A DNA stretch of 64,000 nt, from NCBI GenBank assembly GCA_019414665.1, contig DXLO01000009.1, positions 1-64,000 on the forward strand. The letters are read 5' to 3'. Positions 1-9,110 of this stretch are shown here, in pieces. The number at the start of each line of letters is the position of its first letter. Within the stretch, counting starts at the first letter, position 1. Under the pieces are notes generated by a model. The model was given only the letters and a program-made list of their open reading frames with translations. It was not told where the DNA came from and did no database searches. Position numbers and translations under genes: made by a program. This DNA is from Bacteroides sp. Its GTDB lineage: Bacteria > Bacteroidota > Bacteroidia > Bacteroidales > Bacteroidaceae.

Positions 1-48
1 ACCCATAAGTATCATTCCAACAATTATCTATGCGACTTCATGTCGCAC
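1..48 (-). mobile_element. Candidate 5' end of a group II intron (continues past left edge)
   Basis: On the minus strand the helicase reading frame runs normally to His-His-Leu-Glu-Ile-Pro-Trp (Trp codon ends at 49). The next bases, 48 downward, read GTGCGAC, the canonical 5' end of bacterial group II introns, and the helicase frame then stops within seven codons. Bases 31-47 form a 6-bp inverted repeat, TGCGAC/GTCGCA, around ATGAA. Related helicases continue after I-P-W with an R-x-x-x-x-E-Q-R-x-G-R motif VI, which is absent here. What is seen is the abrupt loss of homology at GTGCGAC; the intron identity is inferred, because domains II-VI and any reverse transcriptase lie outside the window. 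An insertion sequence or plain truncation are alternatives. Confidence 0.55.
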
Positions 49-3000
49 CCACGGTATCTCCAGATGATGCACCGCCACAGCCCGCTGCTGGGCGTTGACC
101 CCAGTACCGAGCATGGATGTCGAGCCGAAGAGAACGCGCACCCTGCCGCTGTTCATGTCTTCAAAGAGGCGTTTCCTTGCCCTCTCCGTGGTGGCACACT
201 GGATAAACTGGATTTCATCAGCCGGGATGCCGAGGCGCACCAGCTTCTCCTTGATGTCGGTATAGATGTTCCACTCGTTCGGCTTGTAAGTGGAAAGGTC
301 GCTGAAGACAAACTGCGTACCCTTATTGGCCGCCGAGCGTACATAATAGTCATAGATGGTTCGGGCGCAGATGGAAGCCTTGTTACCTGCATCATCGCTG
401 AATTTCTCACCCAAAAGGCGCATGTCGAGAGCCATCTTGCGTGCCACATTGGTTGCAATGAGCATCTTTGCCTTGTCGAGGTTGTCCGGCTCGATCGTGT
501 CAAGCCCGAGGTCTTCCCAGTTCCCACTACCGGCAAAGGAAACGAGGCGTCCGATCATTTCTTCCTGCTCGATTGTCGGCGCATGAGAGAGGAAGCGGAC
601 ATTTTTCTCCGGCACATCAAGATGTATCATGTCGGCTGTACGGTAGTCGGTGATTTCACGCAGGAACATCGCCAGTTCCGGCACTTTGATATAAGTGCGG
701 AAACGCTCCTTGCGCTTGATTGCCCCTGTCACGTTCAGCTCATAGTCGGCTGTCTTTTTGGTAAATATGGCCGCCCAGGCATCGAAACAGCTAATCTGCT
801 GACGCTTGAGTTCACGTGGGCGCAAATACTTGAACATCACATAAAGTTCTGTCAGCGCATTTACCACCACCGTACCGGACAAAAAAGTCGCCCCAAGGTC
901 ACGGCCTGTTCGGTGCTGGATGTCACGAATGGCAAACAGCAGGTTCATCGCCCTTTGCGAGCCTTTTGTATTGCCGATACCTGCGACACGTGTATGTCGG
1001 GTCTGAAACATTAGGTTCTTGAACATGTGGCATTCATCGACAAAGATGTGGTCTATACCCATTGAATGAAAGTCCACGGTATCATCCTTGCGGCCGTCCA
1101 GTTTTGTACGGAGTTCTGACAGCTTCGCTTTCAGGTTCTCCTGTCTCACTTCCAGCCCTTTCTGCATCTTGCGGCTACGGTAGCGCATGGTGGACTGTTC
1201 CAACACTTCAAGGCTTCGCTCCACATCGTAAAGTTCTTCTGTGAATATCTCTATCATGGTTTCCTCGGACTGCGGTATCTTGGAGAATTGCTCGTGCGTC
1301 AGGATGATGCAATCCCAGTTGTTGTTCTTGATTTTGGAAAATACCTCTCTGCGGTTGGCCGGTGTGAAATCTTCCTTGCCCGGGTACAGGACTTTTGCGT
1401 TCGGGTATGCCTTGCGGAACGTGTCGGCAATTTCGTGTACATTCGCTTTCAGGCCGATAATCAGAGGCTTCTGTACCAATCCCAGACGCTTCATTTCATA
1501 GGCCGAGACGCACATAATCATGGTTTTGCCTGTGCCTACTTCGTGCCAGCAGATACCGCCGCCGTTCTGCTTAATCATCCAGATTGCGTCTTTCTGCGAC
1601 GGGTAGAGTTCGTTGTACGGGAACTGCTCAAAGGAAAGCTGCGGAAAGGTCTGTGCCGAACCGTCATAGGCCGGACGGACATAGCAGTTGAAACGCTCGT
1701 TGTATGTGCGTACCAGTTCATCCCTGACTTCAAGAGGACGGGCATCGAGCCACTGGTTGAAATTGCTGCGGATTTCCTGTATCTTGGTGGCCGCTTCCTG
1801 AATGGCTTCCTCGTCGGGCACACGTACCTTGTCGCCGTTGCGATACACTTCTTTGGTTATCTCCGGCACTGTGTCATGCAAGGCATGGACAAACAGGTCT
1901 TCACCGTTGAAATTGCGCACGGAATAGGTGTTGTATGCTGCCGGGGAATAACCTTTCAGACGCACTACATATGTATCGTTGACATCAAAGTACATCACTT
2001 CGGCTTCCACCCCGAAAAGTTCTGCCGCAAAGTCGGCGTAAAGCTGCGAGTCAATCCAACGCTCGCCCATATTGATATCCAACTCTTCATAAGGTATCGG
2101 TTCGGGCGTTGCGTTCTCCAGTGCCTTGACGGATATTTCCGTCCATTGCTGCTGCCTTTCCGAAAGGTCGGGAATGCAGGAAACAAATTCCGTGCATTTA
2201 GCTATCACGTTGCCTGCAATGAACTTGCCTTTGTGTTCCCATTCATCCGTAACAGGATTGTAGAATATCTCGCCCTGCAACGCTGTGATTACATCTTCAT
2301 CAGACAGACCGGTAGAGCGCATGATATAGTCCATTTCAACCTTGCCGTAGAAATTGAGGCTGCTTGCCAGCGCTTCCGACGGCTGTAGAATACGGTCGGT
2401 CGCAATCTTAGCGAAAGCCACTGGCTCACGCATGATGTCGGCCTTGACTATATCGCCGCCAAGCTGCATTTCGATAGTGAACACCTCGACACCGAGGCTG
2501 TCCAGCATGATAAACTCCTTGTTGTCGTTCTCATGGAAAAATCCCCATTTGGCTACAAAGGCATCATACAGCGTGTTCAGCCGCTCACGTATGGCCGTCT
2601 GTTCGGTCTGCAGATCCCTTTCCCTGACAGAAAGCATGAAATACGCTTCACGGACAGGGAAATAGTCGGCTGCACGCTCCATATTGACCTTTCCCTCGTC
2701 CACCGGAACGAAATCCACGGCCACATCGGCATAGTGGCTTGATTTGCGGAACACGACCGTACCAATCTGCCCCTCGAACATTACCAATGTACCGCTTTTC
2801 ATCCATTCCTCGAGTTTTTCCGTGTATGCTCTCCGTCCTCTGTTTACGGAGAGTGCGGTCGTCTCCTGCATCCCGAACAGCGACATCTGCACGGACGCTT
2901 CGCCCTGCTGTCCGAAAAAGTTTTTGCGGAAATACCGGTCAAAGTCGTATTTCAGAAGTGCGGAAAGGTATTGTGCCATGGCCGCATCAGAGCCGAGCCA

Positions 3001-4065
3001 CTGGTGTTTGCGTACATATTTGCCGTGCTGGTTCATCACAATACGGCTGTCGGTCGCCAGTACGGTCTTCGGCATGGAAAACAGCTTGTTGGCGTTTTCG
3101 GTCATCGTTCCGTTCATGTCGTACATTTCTTTGCCCACCTGCAAAAACATCTGTTCACGTGCGGAGAGTGCCGCCTTATTGGTATGCTTCTGGAATATGA
3201 GCAGGTCGCTGCCCACCTCGATACCGCTTGTCTGCATGAAAAGAGCGTCAGGCAAACGTACTGCGCTGATAAGGTCGGCATGGTTCACCAGATACTCACG
3301 TACAAACTTATTTCCTGCCGTGTCGGCCACACCTCTTGAAGTGACAAAGGCAAGCAGACCGCCCTCGGAAAGCAGTTCCATAGCCTTGACAAAAAAATAG
3401 TTGTGAATGGTCTTTGTGGCCTGTTCGTAGATACCGCCCTTTTTCCACAGGTCGGCATCGAAGACACGGAAGTTGCCGAAAGGAATGTTTGAGGCAATGA
3501 CATCGAATTTCCGATGCTCCAGCTCCTGTGTGCCTATCGTTTCAAAGCCTGCCGTTACGGTGGTTGCGTCCTCATGCAGCAGCGAAAGTACAAGTCCTGT
3601 AATGGTGTCTTTCTCAAAAGCATAGCTGCGTGTGCCGGGCATGGCTACAGGCAGGAAACCGCCGATGCCTGCGCTCGGTTCAAGAAAACTTTGCATCTGC
3701 AAGCCGTTGGCAGAAAATGTCTTGTGTATCTGTGCCGCCACTGCGTCAATCAGGAATTGCGGCGTATAGAACGCTGTCAATACAGATGACTTGATGCTTT
3801 CAACAAGTGAACGGCAAGCTGCCTCGTCACCCCCTGCAAGTGTCCTTAACGCATCCAGCAGACGGTTCAAAAGCCCGGCAACCCCTTTGTCAAGCGGCTT
3901 GTCCGTACCCAAGTCCAGTACATCCTTGATACCGCCGAAACCTGAATACTGCGCCAATACCTGTTTTTCCTCTTGCGTGGCTGTCCTGCCCTGTGTGCGG
4001 ATAGCTACTGCTGTCTCTATGGCCTTGATGTTGGCCGATAATGATGTCAATTTGTTGTAACCCAT
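28..4065 (-). CDS. N6-adenine methylase / SNF2-type helicase, interrupted at motif VI
   Basis: This is the very large DNA methylase-helicase typical of Bacteroidales conjugative elements, probably acting on element DNA during transfer or protecting it on entry. The N-terminal third carries a methyltransferase domain: motif I EPSAGIGGF near residue 130 and the N-[IP]-P-F/Y-like catalytic motif SNIPFG near 195. The helicase half has Walker A GTGKT near 840, a DEAH-like DECH box near 1008 and motif V (GTGVNAQQ) near 1328. The visible frame has 1345 codons, but the last seven (VRHEVA plus stop) are not helicase sequence: homology ends at I-P-W just before GTGCGAC. Family members usually continue several hundred residues further, so this is probably the 5' exon of an intron-split gene or a truncated copy. 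ATG at 4065 follows an A/T-rich leader. Confidence 0.85.
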   Translation of the reverse strand: MGYNKLTSLSANIKAIETAVAIRTQGRTATQEEKQVLAQYSGFGGIKDVLDLGTDKPLDKGVAGLLNRLLDALRTLAGGDEAACRSLVESIKSSVLTAFYTPQFLIDAVAAQIHKTFSANGLQMQSFLEPSAGIGGFLPVAMPGTRSYAFEKDTITGLVLSLLHEDATTVTAGFETIGTQELEHRKFDVIASNIPFGNFRVFDADLWKKGGIYEQATKTIHNYFFVKAMELLSEGGLLAFVTSRGVADTAGNKFVREYLVNHADLISAVRLPDALFMQTSGIEVGSDLLIFQKHTNKAALSAREQMFLQVGKEMYDMNGTMTENANKLFSMPKTVLATDSRIVMNQHGKYVRKHQWLGSDAAMAQYLSALLKYDFDRYFRKNFFGQQGEASVQMSLFGMQETTALSVNRGRRAYTEKLEEWMKSGTLVMFEGQIGTVVFRKSSHYADVAVDFVPVDEGKVNMERAADYFPVREAYFMLSVRERDLQTEQTAIRERLNTLYDAFVAKWGFFHENDNKEFIMLDSLGVEVFTIEMQLGGDIVKADIMREPVAFAKIATDRILQPSEALASSLNFYGKVEMDYIMRSTGLSDEDVITALQGEIFYNPVTDEWEHKGKFIAGNVIAKCTEFVSCIPDLSERQQQWTEISVKALENATPEPIPYEELDINMGERWIDSQLYADFAAELFGVEAEVMYFDVNDTYVVRLKGYSPAAYNTYSVRNFNGEDLFVHALHDTVPEITKEVYRNGDKVRVPDEEAIQEAATKIQEIRSNFNQWLDARPLEVRDELVRTYNERFNCYVRPAYDGSAQTFPQLSFEQFPYNELYPSQKDAIWMIKQNGGGICWHEVGTGKTMIMCVSAYEMKRLGLVQKPLIIGLKANVHEIADTFRKAYPNAKVLYPGKEDFTPANRREVFSKIKNNNWDCIILTHEQFSKIPQSEETMIEIFTEELYDVERSLEVLEQSTMRYRSRKMQKGLEVRQENLKAKLSELRTKLDGRKDDTVDFHSMGIDHIFVDECHMFKNLMFQTRHTRVAGIGNTKGSQRAMNLLFAIRDIQHRTGRDLGATFLSGTVVVNALTELYVMFKYLRPRELKRQQISCFDAWAAIFTKKTADYELNVTGAIKRKERFRTYIKVPELAMFLREITDYRTADMIHLDVPEKNVRFLSHAPTIEQEEMIGRLVSFAGSGNWEDLGLDTIEPDNLDKAKMLIATNVARKMALDMRLLGEKFSDDAGNKASICARTIYDYYVRSAANKGTQFVFSDLSTYKPNEWNIYTDIKEKLVRLGIPADEIQFIQCATTERARKRLFEDMNSGRVRVLFGSTSMLGTGVNAQQRAVAVHHLEIPWVRHEVA

Positions 4066-4495
4066 GATTTAACCTATTTTTTTTATTTCCCTTTTTTCGG
4101 CCCGTTTGCGGCCGCAGGGATTATTTTTCTGCCTTGAAAGGTGGCGGTGGACATCCGCCATGGCCGGTAAGGAAAAATACGCTCGACAGCCGGAGAGGAA
4201 GATTTTTCCGAGACCCCACGGGCAGAATGCCGGCATTGGCAGGAATGGAAACCGGCGGTTACCTTTGCTGAAAAATCCAATCCCCCGAGGTCGCACGGCG
4301 GAGAACGGAAGAGCAGCTACAAGAGGGATGGATAGAAAAGGATTGAAAACAGGCGGATGGAAAGATAGAAAAGGAAGATCTGAGGTAAAAAGGGACGGTG
4401 CATGGCAATGCCGTCGATAAAAAGGGACTTTGCCGTCGGCAGACCGAAGCCGGAACAGACCCTGCCGGGCCCCGGTAAGGTCTGTCCGTGGATTA
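4066..4495 (-). promoter_or_regulatory. Leader of the methylase/helicase gene
   Basis: This 430-bp gap holds no convincing gene. Directly upstream of the ATG (minus strand) lies AAAAAAGGGAAATAAAA, and upstream of that a GGCCG/CGGCC-type hairpin around 4096-4115. The same order, a hairpin and then AGGGAAA about 15-50 nt before the start, recurs ahead of the other minus-strand accessory genes in the window. A short ACAGACC/GGTCTGT inverted repeat (about 4455-4485) sits near the 3' end of the next gene but has no T-run. ORFs called here in other frames lack family resemblance. Confidence 0.4.
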
Positions 4496-5137
4496 TCAGT
4501 CAATATCGTAACCAATCACAAACTCGTCATTGATTAGCAGATAGTAATAGCCGTTGCCGCAATTCCGGTACTCCTTGCTGAATCCGGCAGCCATGTCGCC
4601 ATTGTCCCGCGGCTCGCACCAAAGCGTACCGTCATAACCGCAAAAGTCGAAACGAAGCGTCGAGAATTTCTCCTTATTCTTCATGGCCTGGCGGAACCTC
4701 TGCATGTCCCAGCTTCCGCAATACTTCTCAATCGTGGAGAGTCGGATGCACTTTCCATCAATAGCCGTTCCCGTGGTGATACGGTTTTCGTACAGGGACT
4801 TCTCAAGGTCTGCTGCTGCAATCTTGCGGAGCCAGTCGTTGGTATGCGTGGCAAGGCGTGCGAGTTTCTGGTATTTGAGAATCATTTTCCTGTCCATATC
4901 CTTTTCGTCCACCTTTTCCTGTGACGGGTAATAGATTTTTTCGATGCTGTTCCAGTCTGAAAAGATGTAGCCATGTTTGCGTTTCCCTTTCGCAATAATA
5001 CCGATGACGTTCTCCCCGCCACGGTTGATAAACAATTTCCTGCGTTCCCCGTAAATCCTGACATACAAGACCGGCGGGTTCTGTTCATTACGGAGATAGG
5101 CTTCTGCCGGATGCATTGTTGCTGTTGTTGTGTCCAT
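4496..5137 (-). CDS. Hypothetical conjugative-element protein (213 aa)
   Basis: I do not recognise a family. The protein is soluble, with no signal peptide or membrane segment. It is rich in Lys/Arg in the middle (a K-Y-Q-K-L-A-R-L segment near residue 90) and acidic and aromatic near the C-terminus (GNGYYYLLINDEFVIGYDID). A W-C-E-P motif near 175 and repeated Tyr/Gly suggest a compact alpha/beta fold. It lies on the same strand as the upstream methylase/helicase and shares the long structured leader type of the accessory genes at 25-29 kb. That places it with element-encoded early/leading-region proteins rather than host genes. No function is claimed. Confidence 0.7.
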   Translation of the reverse strand: MDTTTATMHPAEAYLRNEQNPPVLYVRIYGERRKLFINRGGENVIGIIAKGKRKHGYIFSDWNSIEKIYYPSQEKVDEKDMDRKMILKYQKLARLATHTNDWLRKIAAADLEKSLYENRITTGTAIDGKCIRLSTIEKYCGSWDMQRFRQAMKNKEKFSTLRFDFCGYDGTLWCEPRDNGDMAAGFSKEYRNCGNGYYYLLINDEFVIGYDID

Positions 5138-5400
5138 ACCTGTATTTTTTTAGTTGTTAATTTCCCTTGGTTCGAGCCGCTTCGGACTCTCATGCCGGGA
5201 TTGGAGTTTTCAAGCAATGAAGACTGGGAAAGCGGACGACAAAAGCAGGTAAAGCGGCTGCGGATTTTACGGAATACCCCAATCTCCGATTTGCGGAAGG
5301 CTGCCGTCAAATCCGTACCCGGTTAGCATAGCGGTACCTGCCGGTTCGGACCGACCAGTAAATTCGCGAAGAAAATCAATGCCGGTGAGGAGTACCGTAT
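5138..5400 (-). promoter_or_regulatory. Repeated structured leader, copy 1
   Basis: First clear copy of a ~250-bp leader found ahead of five minus-strand genes. It contains the AGGGAAA box (5161-5168), a hairpin GAGCC-GCTTC-GGaCTC at 5174-5189, the inverted repeat AATC-TCC-GATT near 5281-5291, and the conserved string AGCGGTACCTG near 5330-5340. The outward TAnnTTTG-like box is degenerate here (TAAATTCG near 5359). The rest of the gap to 5559 shows no gene. Confidence 0.5.
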
Positions 5401-5559
5401 GTGAGGCGTAACAGGAAATGAATCGGAACATGTGACGGTACAAAAGGAAGCCGCCCTGCGGGTAAAAAGGGAAAATCCGGCAACGGAGGAATATAAAAGT
5501 GATACGGGGCTTCAAAAAACAGACGGATATGCTGTCTGCATATCCGCCCTGACTGTGTT

Positions 5560-5784
5560 TCAAAGTTCGGGAAGTGTGCCTGTCCTGACTTTCTTCCCGT
5601 CGCAATAGAGTTCGATTGTACCAGGTATGAACCCCATTTCGCCGAAAGCTATGTTTCTGACATAGTCCCGGTACTCCTTTCCCGAGAAATTCTTACCGCT
5701 AAGGTTGTTGAAAAACATGCGGATGCTGAATCCGTCTTCACTTGACAGTATTGTCCTTCCGTCCTGTCTGATTTCTTCTTTCAT
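5560..5784 (-). CDS. Small hypothetical protein (74 aa)
   Basis: A 74-residue ORF starting MKEEIRQDGRTILSSEDG and ending KVRTGTLPEL. It has mixed charge, no signal peptide and no recognised domain. Its start is preceded by an A/T-rich leader with AGGGAAA about 45 nt upstream, as for the neighbouring minus-strand genes. That shared leader and the length without stops support a real gene. Confidence 0.6.
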   Translation of the reverse strand: MKEEIRQDGRTILSSEDGFSIRMFFNNLSGKNFSGKEYRDYVRNIAFGEMGFIPGTIELYCDGKKVRTGTLPEL

Positions 5785-6091
5785 TTCTTTTAGCTTTAAT
5801 AGTTTGAAAATCCGTTTTTCTTATTTCCCTGTTTTGGGTTGCAGGGCCGTATTCACTACTTTTTGAGGCATGAAAGGACAAAGCAGGCCGCATAATAAAC
5901 CAAGTGCGGACAGGAAACCGGCCGAAAGGTTCTGTTTCCGCCATCCGAATACAATGTCGCTTGGCGATTATGCGCTTTGTCCTACATTCGCCGATCAATA
6001 AAGTGTGAAGTACACAAGCCCCTGCGGTAGAACAAGTGCAACAGCGAGAAAGTAGGCAAAAAAACAGTGCAAAATATTGTCCTTCAATAAA

Positions 6092-6153
6092 TTGATATAA
6101 TCTGGTAAATTTATTATATTTGCACTGCGTAAAAATACGCACTCCACTGCGTA
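6092..6153 (+). promoter_or_regulatory. Bacteroidales promoter and candidate operator of the ATPase gene
   Basis: TTG at 6092-6094, a 20-nt spacer and TATATTTG at 6115-6122 fit the Bacteroides -33/-7 consensus (TTTG ... TAnnTTTG). Immediately downstream lies a perfect inverted repeat TGCGTA-AAAA-TACGCA (6126-6141) followed by a third half-site TGCGTA (6148-6153), placed to block initiation, 13 bp before the ATG at 6166. This looks like an operator; the repressor is unknown. The remaining gap 5785-6091 shows only the leader of the 74-aa gene. Confidence 0.6.
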
Positions 6154-6165
6154 AAATGTAAGACT

Positions 6166-7362
6166 ATGTATAAAAGAGCTGAATATCAGACAATTAAAAA
6201 CAGAGTTGAAGAACCGAGAAAGTTCATTCAGGTCGTGATGGGTGCCCGTCAAATCGGGAAATCGACGGTAGTAAAACAGGTATTGAAGGATATATCCATT
6301 CCGTACCAGCTGTTTTCAGCAGACAACGTACCGGCTACGAACAGTGCATGGATAACCAACTGCTGGGAGGCAGTGCGCAGCCTTAAAGAAAACAACGGAT
6401 GGGAAGAGGCCGTCCTGGTGATAGACGAAATACAGAAGATATCCAACTGGAGCGAGGCCGTAAAAAAGGAATGGGACGATGACACATTTCATGACCGCAA
6501 CATCAAGGTGCTGCTTTTAGGCAGCAGCCGCGTGCTGTTGGAAAAGGGTCTGTCGGAATCTCTTGCCGGAAGATTCGAAGAGATACGCATGAGCCACTGG
6601 AGCTATACGGAAATGAGGGACAGTTTCGGTTTCTCAATCGATCAATATCTCTATTACGGAGGCTATCCCGGCGCGGCTTCACTTATCGGTGACGAAGACC
6701 GTTTCCAGCAATACATACAGTCCGCCATTATCGAGGCGACCATCAACAAAGACATCCTGATGGACACTCCCATCAGCAAGCCGGCGCTGCTGCGGCAGAC
6801 TTTTGAACTGGGTGCGGCCTACTCAGGCAACCTGCTGTCGCTGAACAAGATGCTCGGCTCCCTTCAGGACGCCGGCAACACGGCCACACTGGCCGGTTAC
6901 ATCAACCTGCTGGAAGAGAGCGGACTGCTATGCGGATTACAGAAGTACAGCATTGATACGGCCAGAAGAAAAGCCAGCATTCCGAAGTTCCAGGTGTTCA
7001 ACAATGCACTGAAAACGGTGTACAACCCTATATCATTCGAACAAGCCCTGCTTGACCGCCGGGCATGGGGACATATATTTGAATCCGGTATCGGAGCCTA
7101 CCTTGTAAGTCAGGGTTTCGTCCACCGGTTTGAGGTATTCTACTGGAGAGAGCGAAATGATGAAGTGGACTTTGTCATTCACAAGAAAGGCATAACGATA
7201 GCCATCGAGGTAAAGAGCAATGCCGAAAAAAGGACGGACGGTCTGGATAAATTCAGGGAACTGTTCGCACCACAGGCATCGTTCATTGTCGGCGACGGCG
7301 GCATCAGCGTAGAAAAATTCCTCTCGATGGATATCAGGAAACTATTCCAAAGCCCCCGATAA
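6166..7362 (+). CDS. AAA ATPase with DUF4143 nuclease-like C-terminal domain
   Basis: Belongs to the AAA/DUF4143 family of single-chain ATPases common on mobile elements and in bacterial genomes. Walker A is GARQIGKST (residues ~26-34) and Walker B VLVIDEIQKI (~84-93). A sensor-like LLLGSS and the typical GRFEEIRMSHWSYTEM segment (~125-150) follow. The DUF4143 part ends with a PD-(D/E)xK-like core, NDEVDFVI ... IAIEVKSN (~330-350). The 398-residue length is normal. The biochemical role of the family is unsettled; nucleic-acid processing is an inference. It forms an apparent two-gene unit with the next gene (7-bp gap) and has its own promoter/operator. Confidence 0.9.
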   Translation: MYKRAEYQTIKNRVEEPRKFIQVVMGARQIGKSTVVKQVLKDISIPYQLFSADNVPATNSAWITNCWEAVRSLKENNGWEEAVLVIDEIQKISNWSEAVKKEWDDDTFHDRNIKVLLLGSSRVLLEKGLSESLAGRFEEIRMSHWSYTEMRDSFGFSIDQYLYYGGYPGAASLIGDEDRFQQYIQSAIIEATINKDILMDTPISKPALLRQTFELGAAYSGNLLSLNKMLGSLQDAGNTATLAGYINLLEESGLLCGLQKYSIDTARRKASIPKFQVFNNALKTVYNPISFEQALLDRRAWGHIFESGIGAYLVSQGFVHRFEVFYWRERNDEVDFVIHKKGITIAIEVKSNAEKRTDGLDKFRELFAPQASFIVGDGGISVEKFLSMDIRKLFQSPR

Positions 7363-7369
7363 AACAGGT

Positions 7370-8206
7370 ATGCTTGCGAAATCCGTATTCACGCTTCTAT
7401 GTGCGCTGGTGTGCATCCTGTTTTACGTCATAGGATTCTGGCGGAGGAAAGCCGGCGAGGCGGCGTTTGCCGCCGCACGGGCCGCCACGGACGAGAAAGA
7501 GCGTGAGCGGTATTGCCGGCTGTCCGTGCTGGCCGGAAACAGGAATGCGGGCCGCATGTTCTGCTTTTCGCATCCGGACATCTACGAGAGCCGCCAACCG
7601 CTGAAACCGTACAGCTTCCGGGGGATGAAAGTGACCTTCTACGGCTACTATTACCCGACGCGCCATGAGAAACTGCTAAGCAGCAGGCAACGGATGTTCT
7701 GCCATGCGTTGTTCAGATTCAAGGACGGTGAAATCCACGGAGTGAGATTCTTCAAATCCTGCATGGAAGCCCTGCATCTGGAAGAGGGGAACCTGCATGT
7801 CATGTTCATGCCGTGCAGCAGCCGTGAGAAATACATCCGCCGCTTCAGACGGCTGGACGAGTACATATCCACGCATTGCCCGCAGATGACCTCGGGGCTG
7901 AACGATGTGGTGATAACCGGAACACGCGAAAGCCTGCACAAGATGAAAGGCGGCAAAAAACGTATTCTCAAACGGAACTATAGCATCACCGGCGATGTAG
8001 AAGGGAAAGACATCGTCATCGTGGACGACGTGATGACCACCGGGCAGAGCGTATCCGAGTATAAGAAAGAAATAGAACGGCACGGCGGACGGGTAACAGC
8101 CGCCATCTTCTATGGGAAGACGGTGGAAGTTCCACCACTTTTTTTACTGAGAATGCACGTCTGGTATATTCAGGTAAAATGCCTGCTGAAAACGAGGAAA
8201 AGATGA
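7370..8206 (+). CDS. Membrane-anchored phosphoribosyltransferase-like protein
   Basis: The N-terminus has one hydrophobic segment (about residues 5-24) followed by a basic/Ala-rich stretch. The C-terminal part carries the PRPP-binding signature IVIVDDVMTTGQS (~214-227) preceded by a beta-strand region, as in ComF/type I phosphoribosyltransferases. ComF proteins help process incoming single-stranded DNA, so a link to DNA uptake or conjugation is tempting but unproved. The middle region is basic and Cys/His-containing without a clear zinc motif. The gene follows the ATPase gene by 7 bp and is probably cotranscribed. Confidence 0.75.
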   Translation: MLAKSVFTLLCALVCILFYVIGFWRRKAGEAAFAAARAATDEKERERYCRLSVLAGNRNAGRMFCFSHPDIYESRQPLKPYSFRGMKVTFYGYYYPTRHEKLLSSRQRMFCHALFRFKDGEIHGVRFFKSCMEALHLEEGNLHVMFMPCSSREKYIRRFRRLDEYISTHCPQMTSGLNDVVITGTRESLHKMKGGKKRILKRNYSITGDVEGKDIVIVDDVMTTGQSVSEYKKEIERHGGRVTAAIFYGKTVEVPPLFLLRMHVWYIQVKCLLKTRKR

Positions 8207-8240
8207 AACAGCGGCATAAGCATGAAGCCTTAAAATGCCA

Positions 8241-8894
8241 TTACAGGTCTCTCAAAGCCCTTACACATTCATCCTTAATATTTTTGATGTGACGGAAAAG
8301 AATCCGCGGGTCGATACTTTTTCCGTTAAGCTTGCACGTAACGTGTAGATGTTCGCCCGTACTGCGCCCCGTAGAACCAGTTATTCCGACTGGTTCTGCG
8401 GGGCTTACTTGTTTTCCTTTACTCACCAGAATCCGTGAAAGATGGCAATAACTGACCAGATAATTTCCATGACGCAGAACAACATATTTTCCAGAAGCAT
8501 TATCCTGCCCGACTTTAACTACTATTCCTGGCATCATAGCCAGAACCTTCTCATTTCTGGCATGGAGATCAAGCCCTCCATGGAATCTTTTCTTTCCAGT
8601 GAAGGGATCAGTACGATAACCGTAAGGTGATGTCACCTTCAATGCCTTCAACGGAAGGCTTACACTCAAATATCTTTCAGTCCAAAACATTCTTGCCTCG
8701 TCCGCTTTTCCCGACATTTCAAAATTATCATGATCAACATTCCCTAACGATTCGACAGCATCAGTATTGTCCGTTGTCATCAATATATCTGATTTATAGG
8801 AATCATCCATCATCACAAGTGGACATGCTTGTGCATAAACAGACTCAGTAAAAATCGAAATTCCAATCAGACCAATCAATATAAATTTTCTCAT
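8241..8894 (-). CDS. Secreted M23-family peptidase
   Basis: Zinc peptidase of the lysostaphin/M23 fold. H-G-G-L-D (~105) supplies the first zinc His/Asp pair, and G-E-H-L-H-V (~180) the H-x-H motif. A YGYRTDPFTGKKRFHGG segment is the usual M23 entrance. I chose the ATG at 8894 because it gives a proper signal peptide (MRKFILIGLIGISIFTESVYAQ) with cleavage after VYA; an upstream in-frame ATG at 8939 would bury it. It probably trims peptidoglycan in the periplasm, perhaps to make room for the conjugation apparatus. It converges with the preceding gene, ending 34 bp from it. Confidence 0.9.
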   Translation of the reverse strand: MRKFILIGLIGISIFTESVYAQACPLVMMDDSYKSDILMTTDNTDAVESLGNVDHDNFEMSGKADEARMFWTERYLSVSLPLKALKVTSPYGYRTDPFTGKKRFHGGLDLHARNEKVLAMMPGIVVKVGQDNASGKYVVLRHGNYLVSYCHLSRILVSKGKQVSPAEPVGITGSTGRSTGEHLHVTCKLNGKSIDPRILFRHIKNIKDECVRALRDL

Positions 8895-9072
8895 GAAGCA
8901 AAGATAATGGAGATAAAATAACAGCTCCAATTTCAGCAAAACTATCTGATTAAAATATGATTATTTTAATATTAGAATATGATTACAAGGATAAAATCAT
9001 ACTTAAATCATAAAAAAGATATAATATAATCCTTTATATATCTGATAGTTTACCGCAATTATAGAATCATAA

Positions 9073-9080
9073 TATATTTG
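9073..9080 (+). promoter_or_regulatory. Promoter -7 box of the 9.1-25.4 kb operon
   Basis: TATATTTG matches the Bacteroides -7 consensus and sits 30 nt before the ATG at 9111 in a very A/T-rich 216-bp gap. The -33 element is weak (GTTTA near 9048). It is the only obvious promoter before the long plus-strand operon. Confidence 0.5.
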
Positions 9081-9110
9081 CAGAGTATAATTATAATATG
9101 ATAATAAAAT

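Noticed and set aside
40..1014. 324-codon plus-strand ORF opposite the helicase
   Set aside because: It lies wholly over conserved helicase motifs and has no recognisable product.
4069..4515. 148-codon ORF over the methylase leader
   Set aside because: It covers the structured leader and overlaps the end of the 213-aa gene; Pro/Arg-rich translation without family resemblance.
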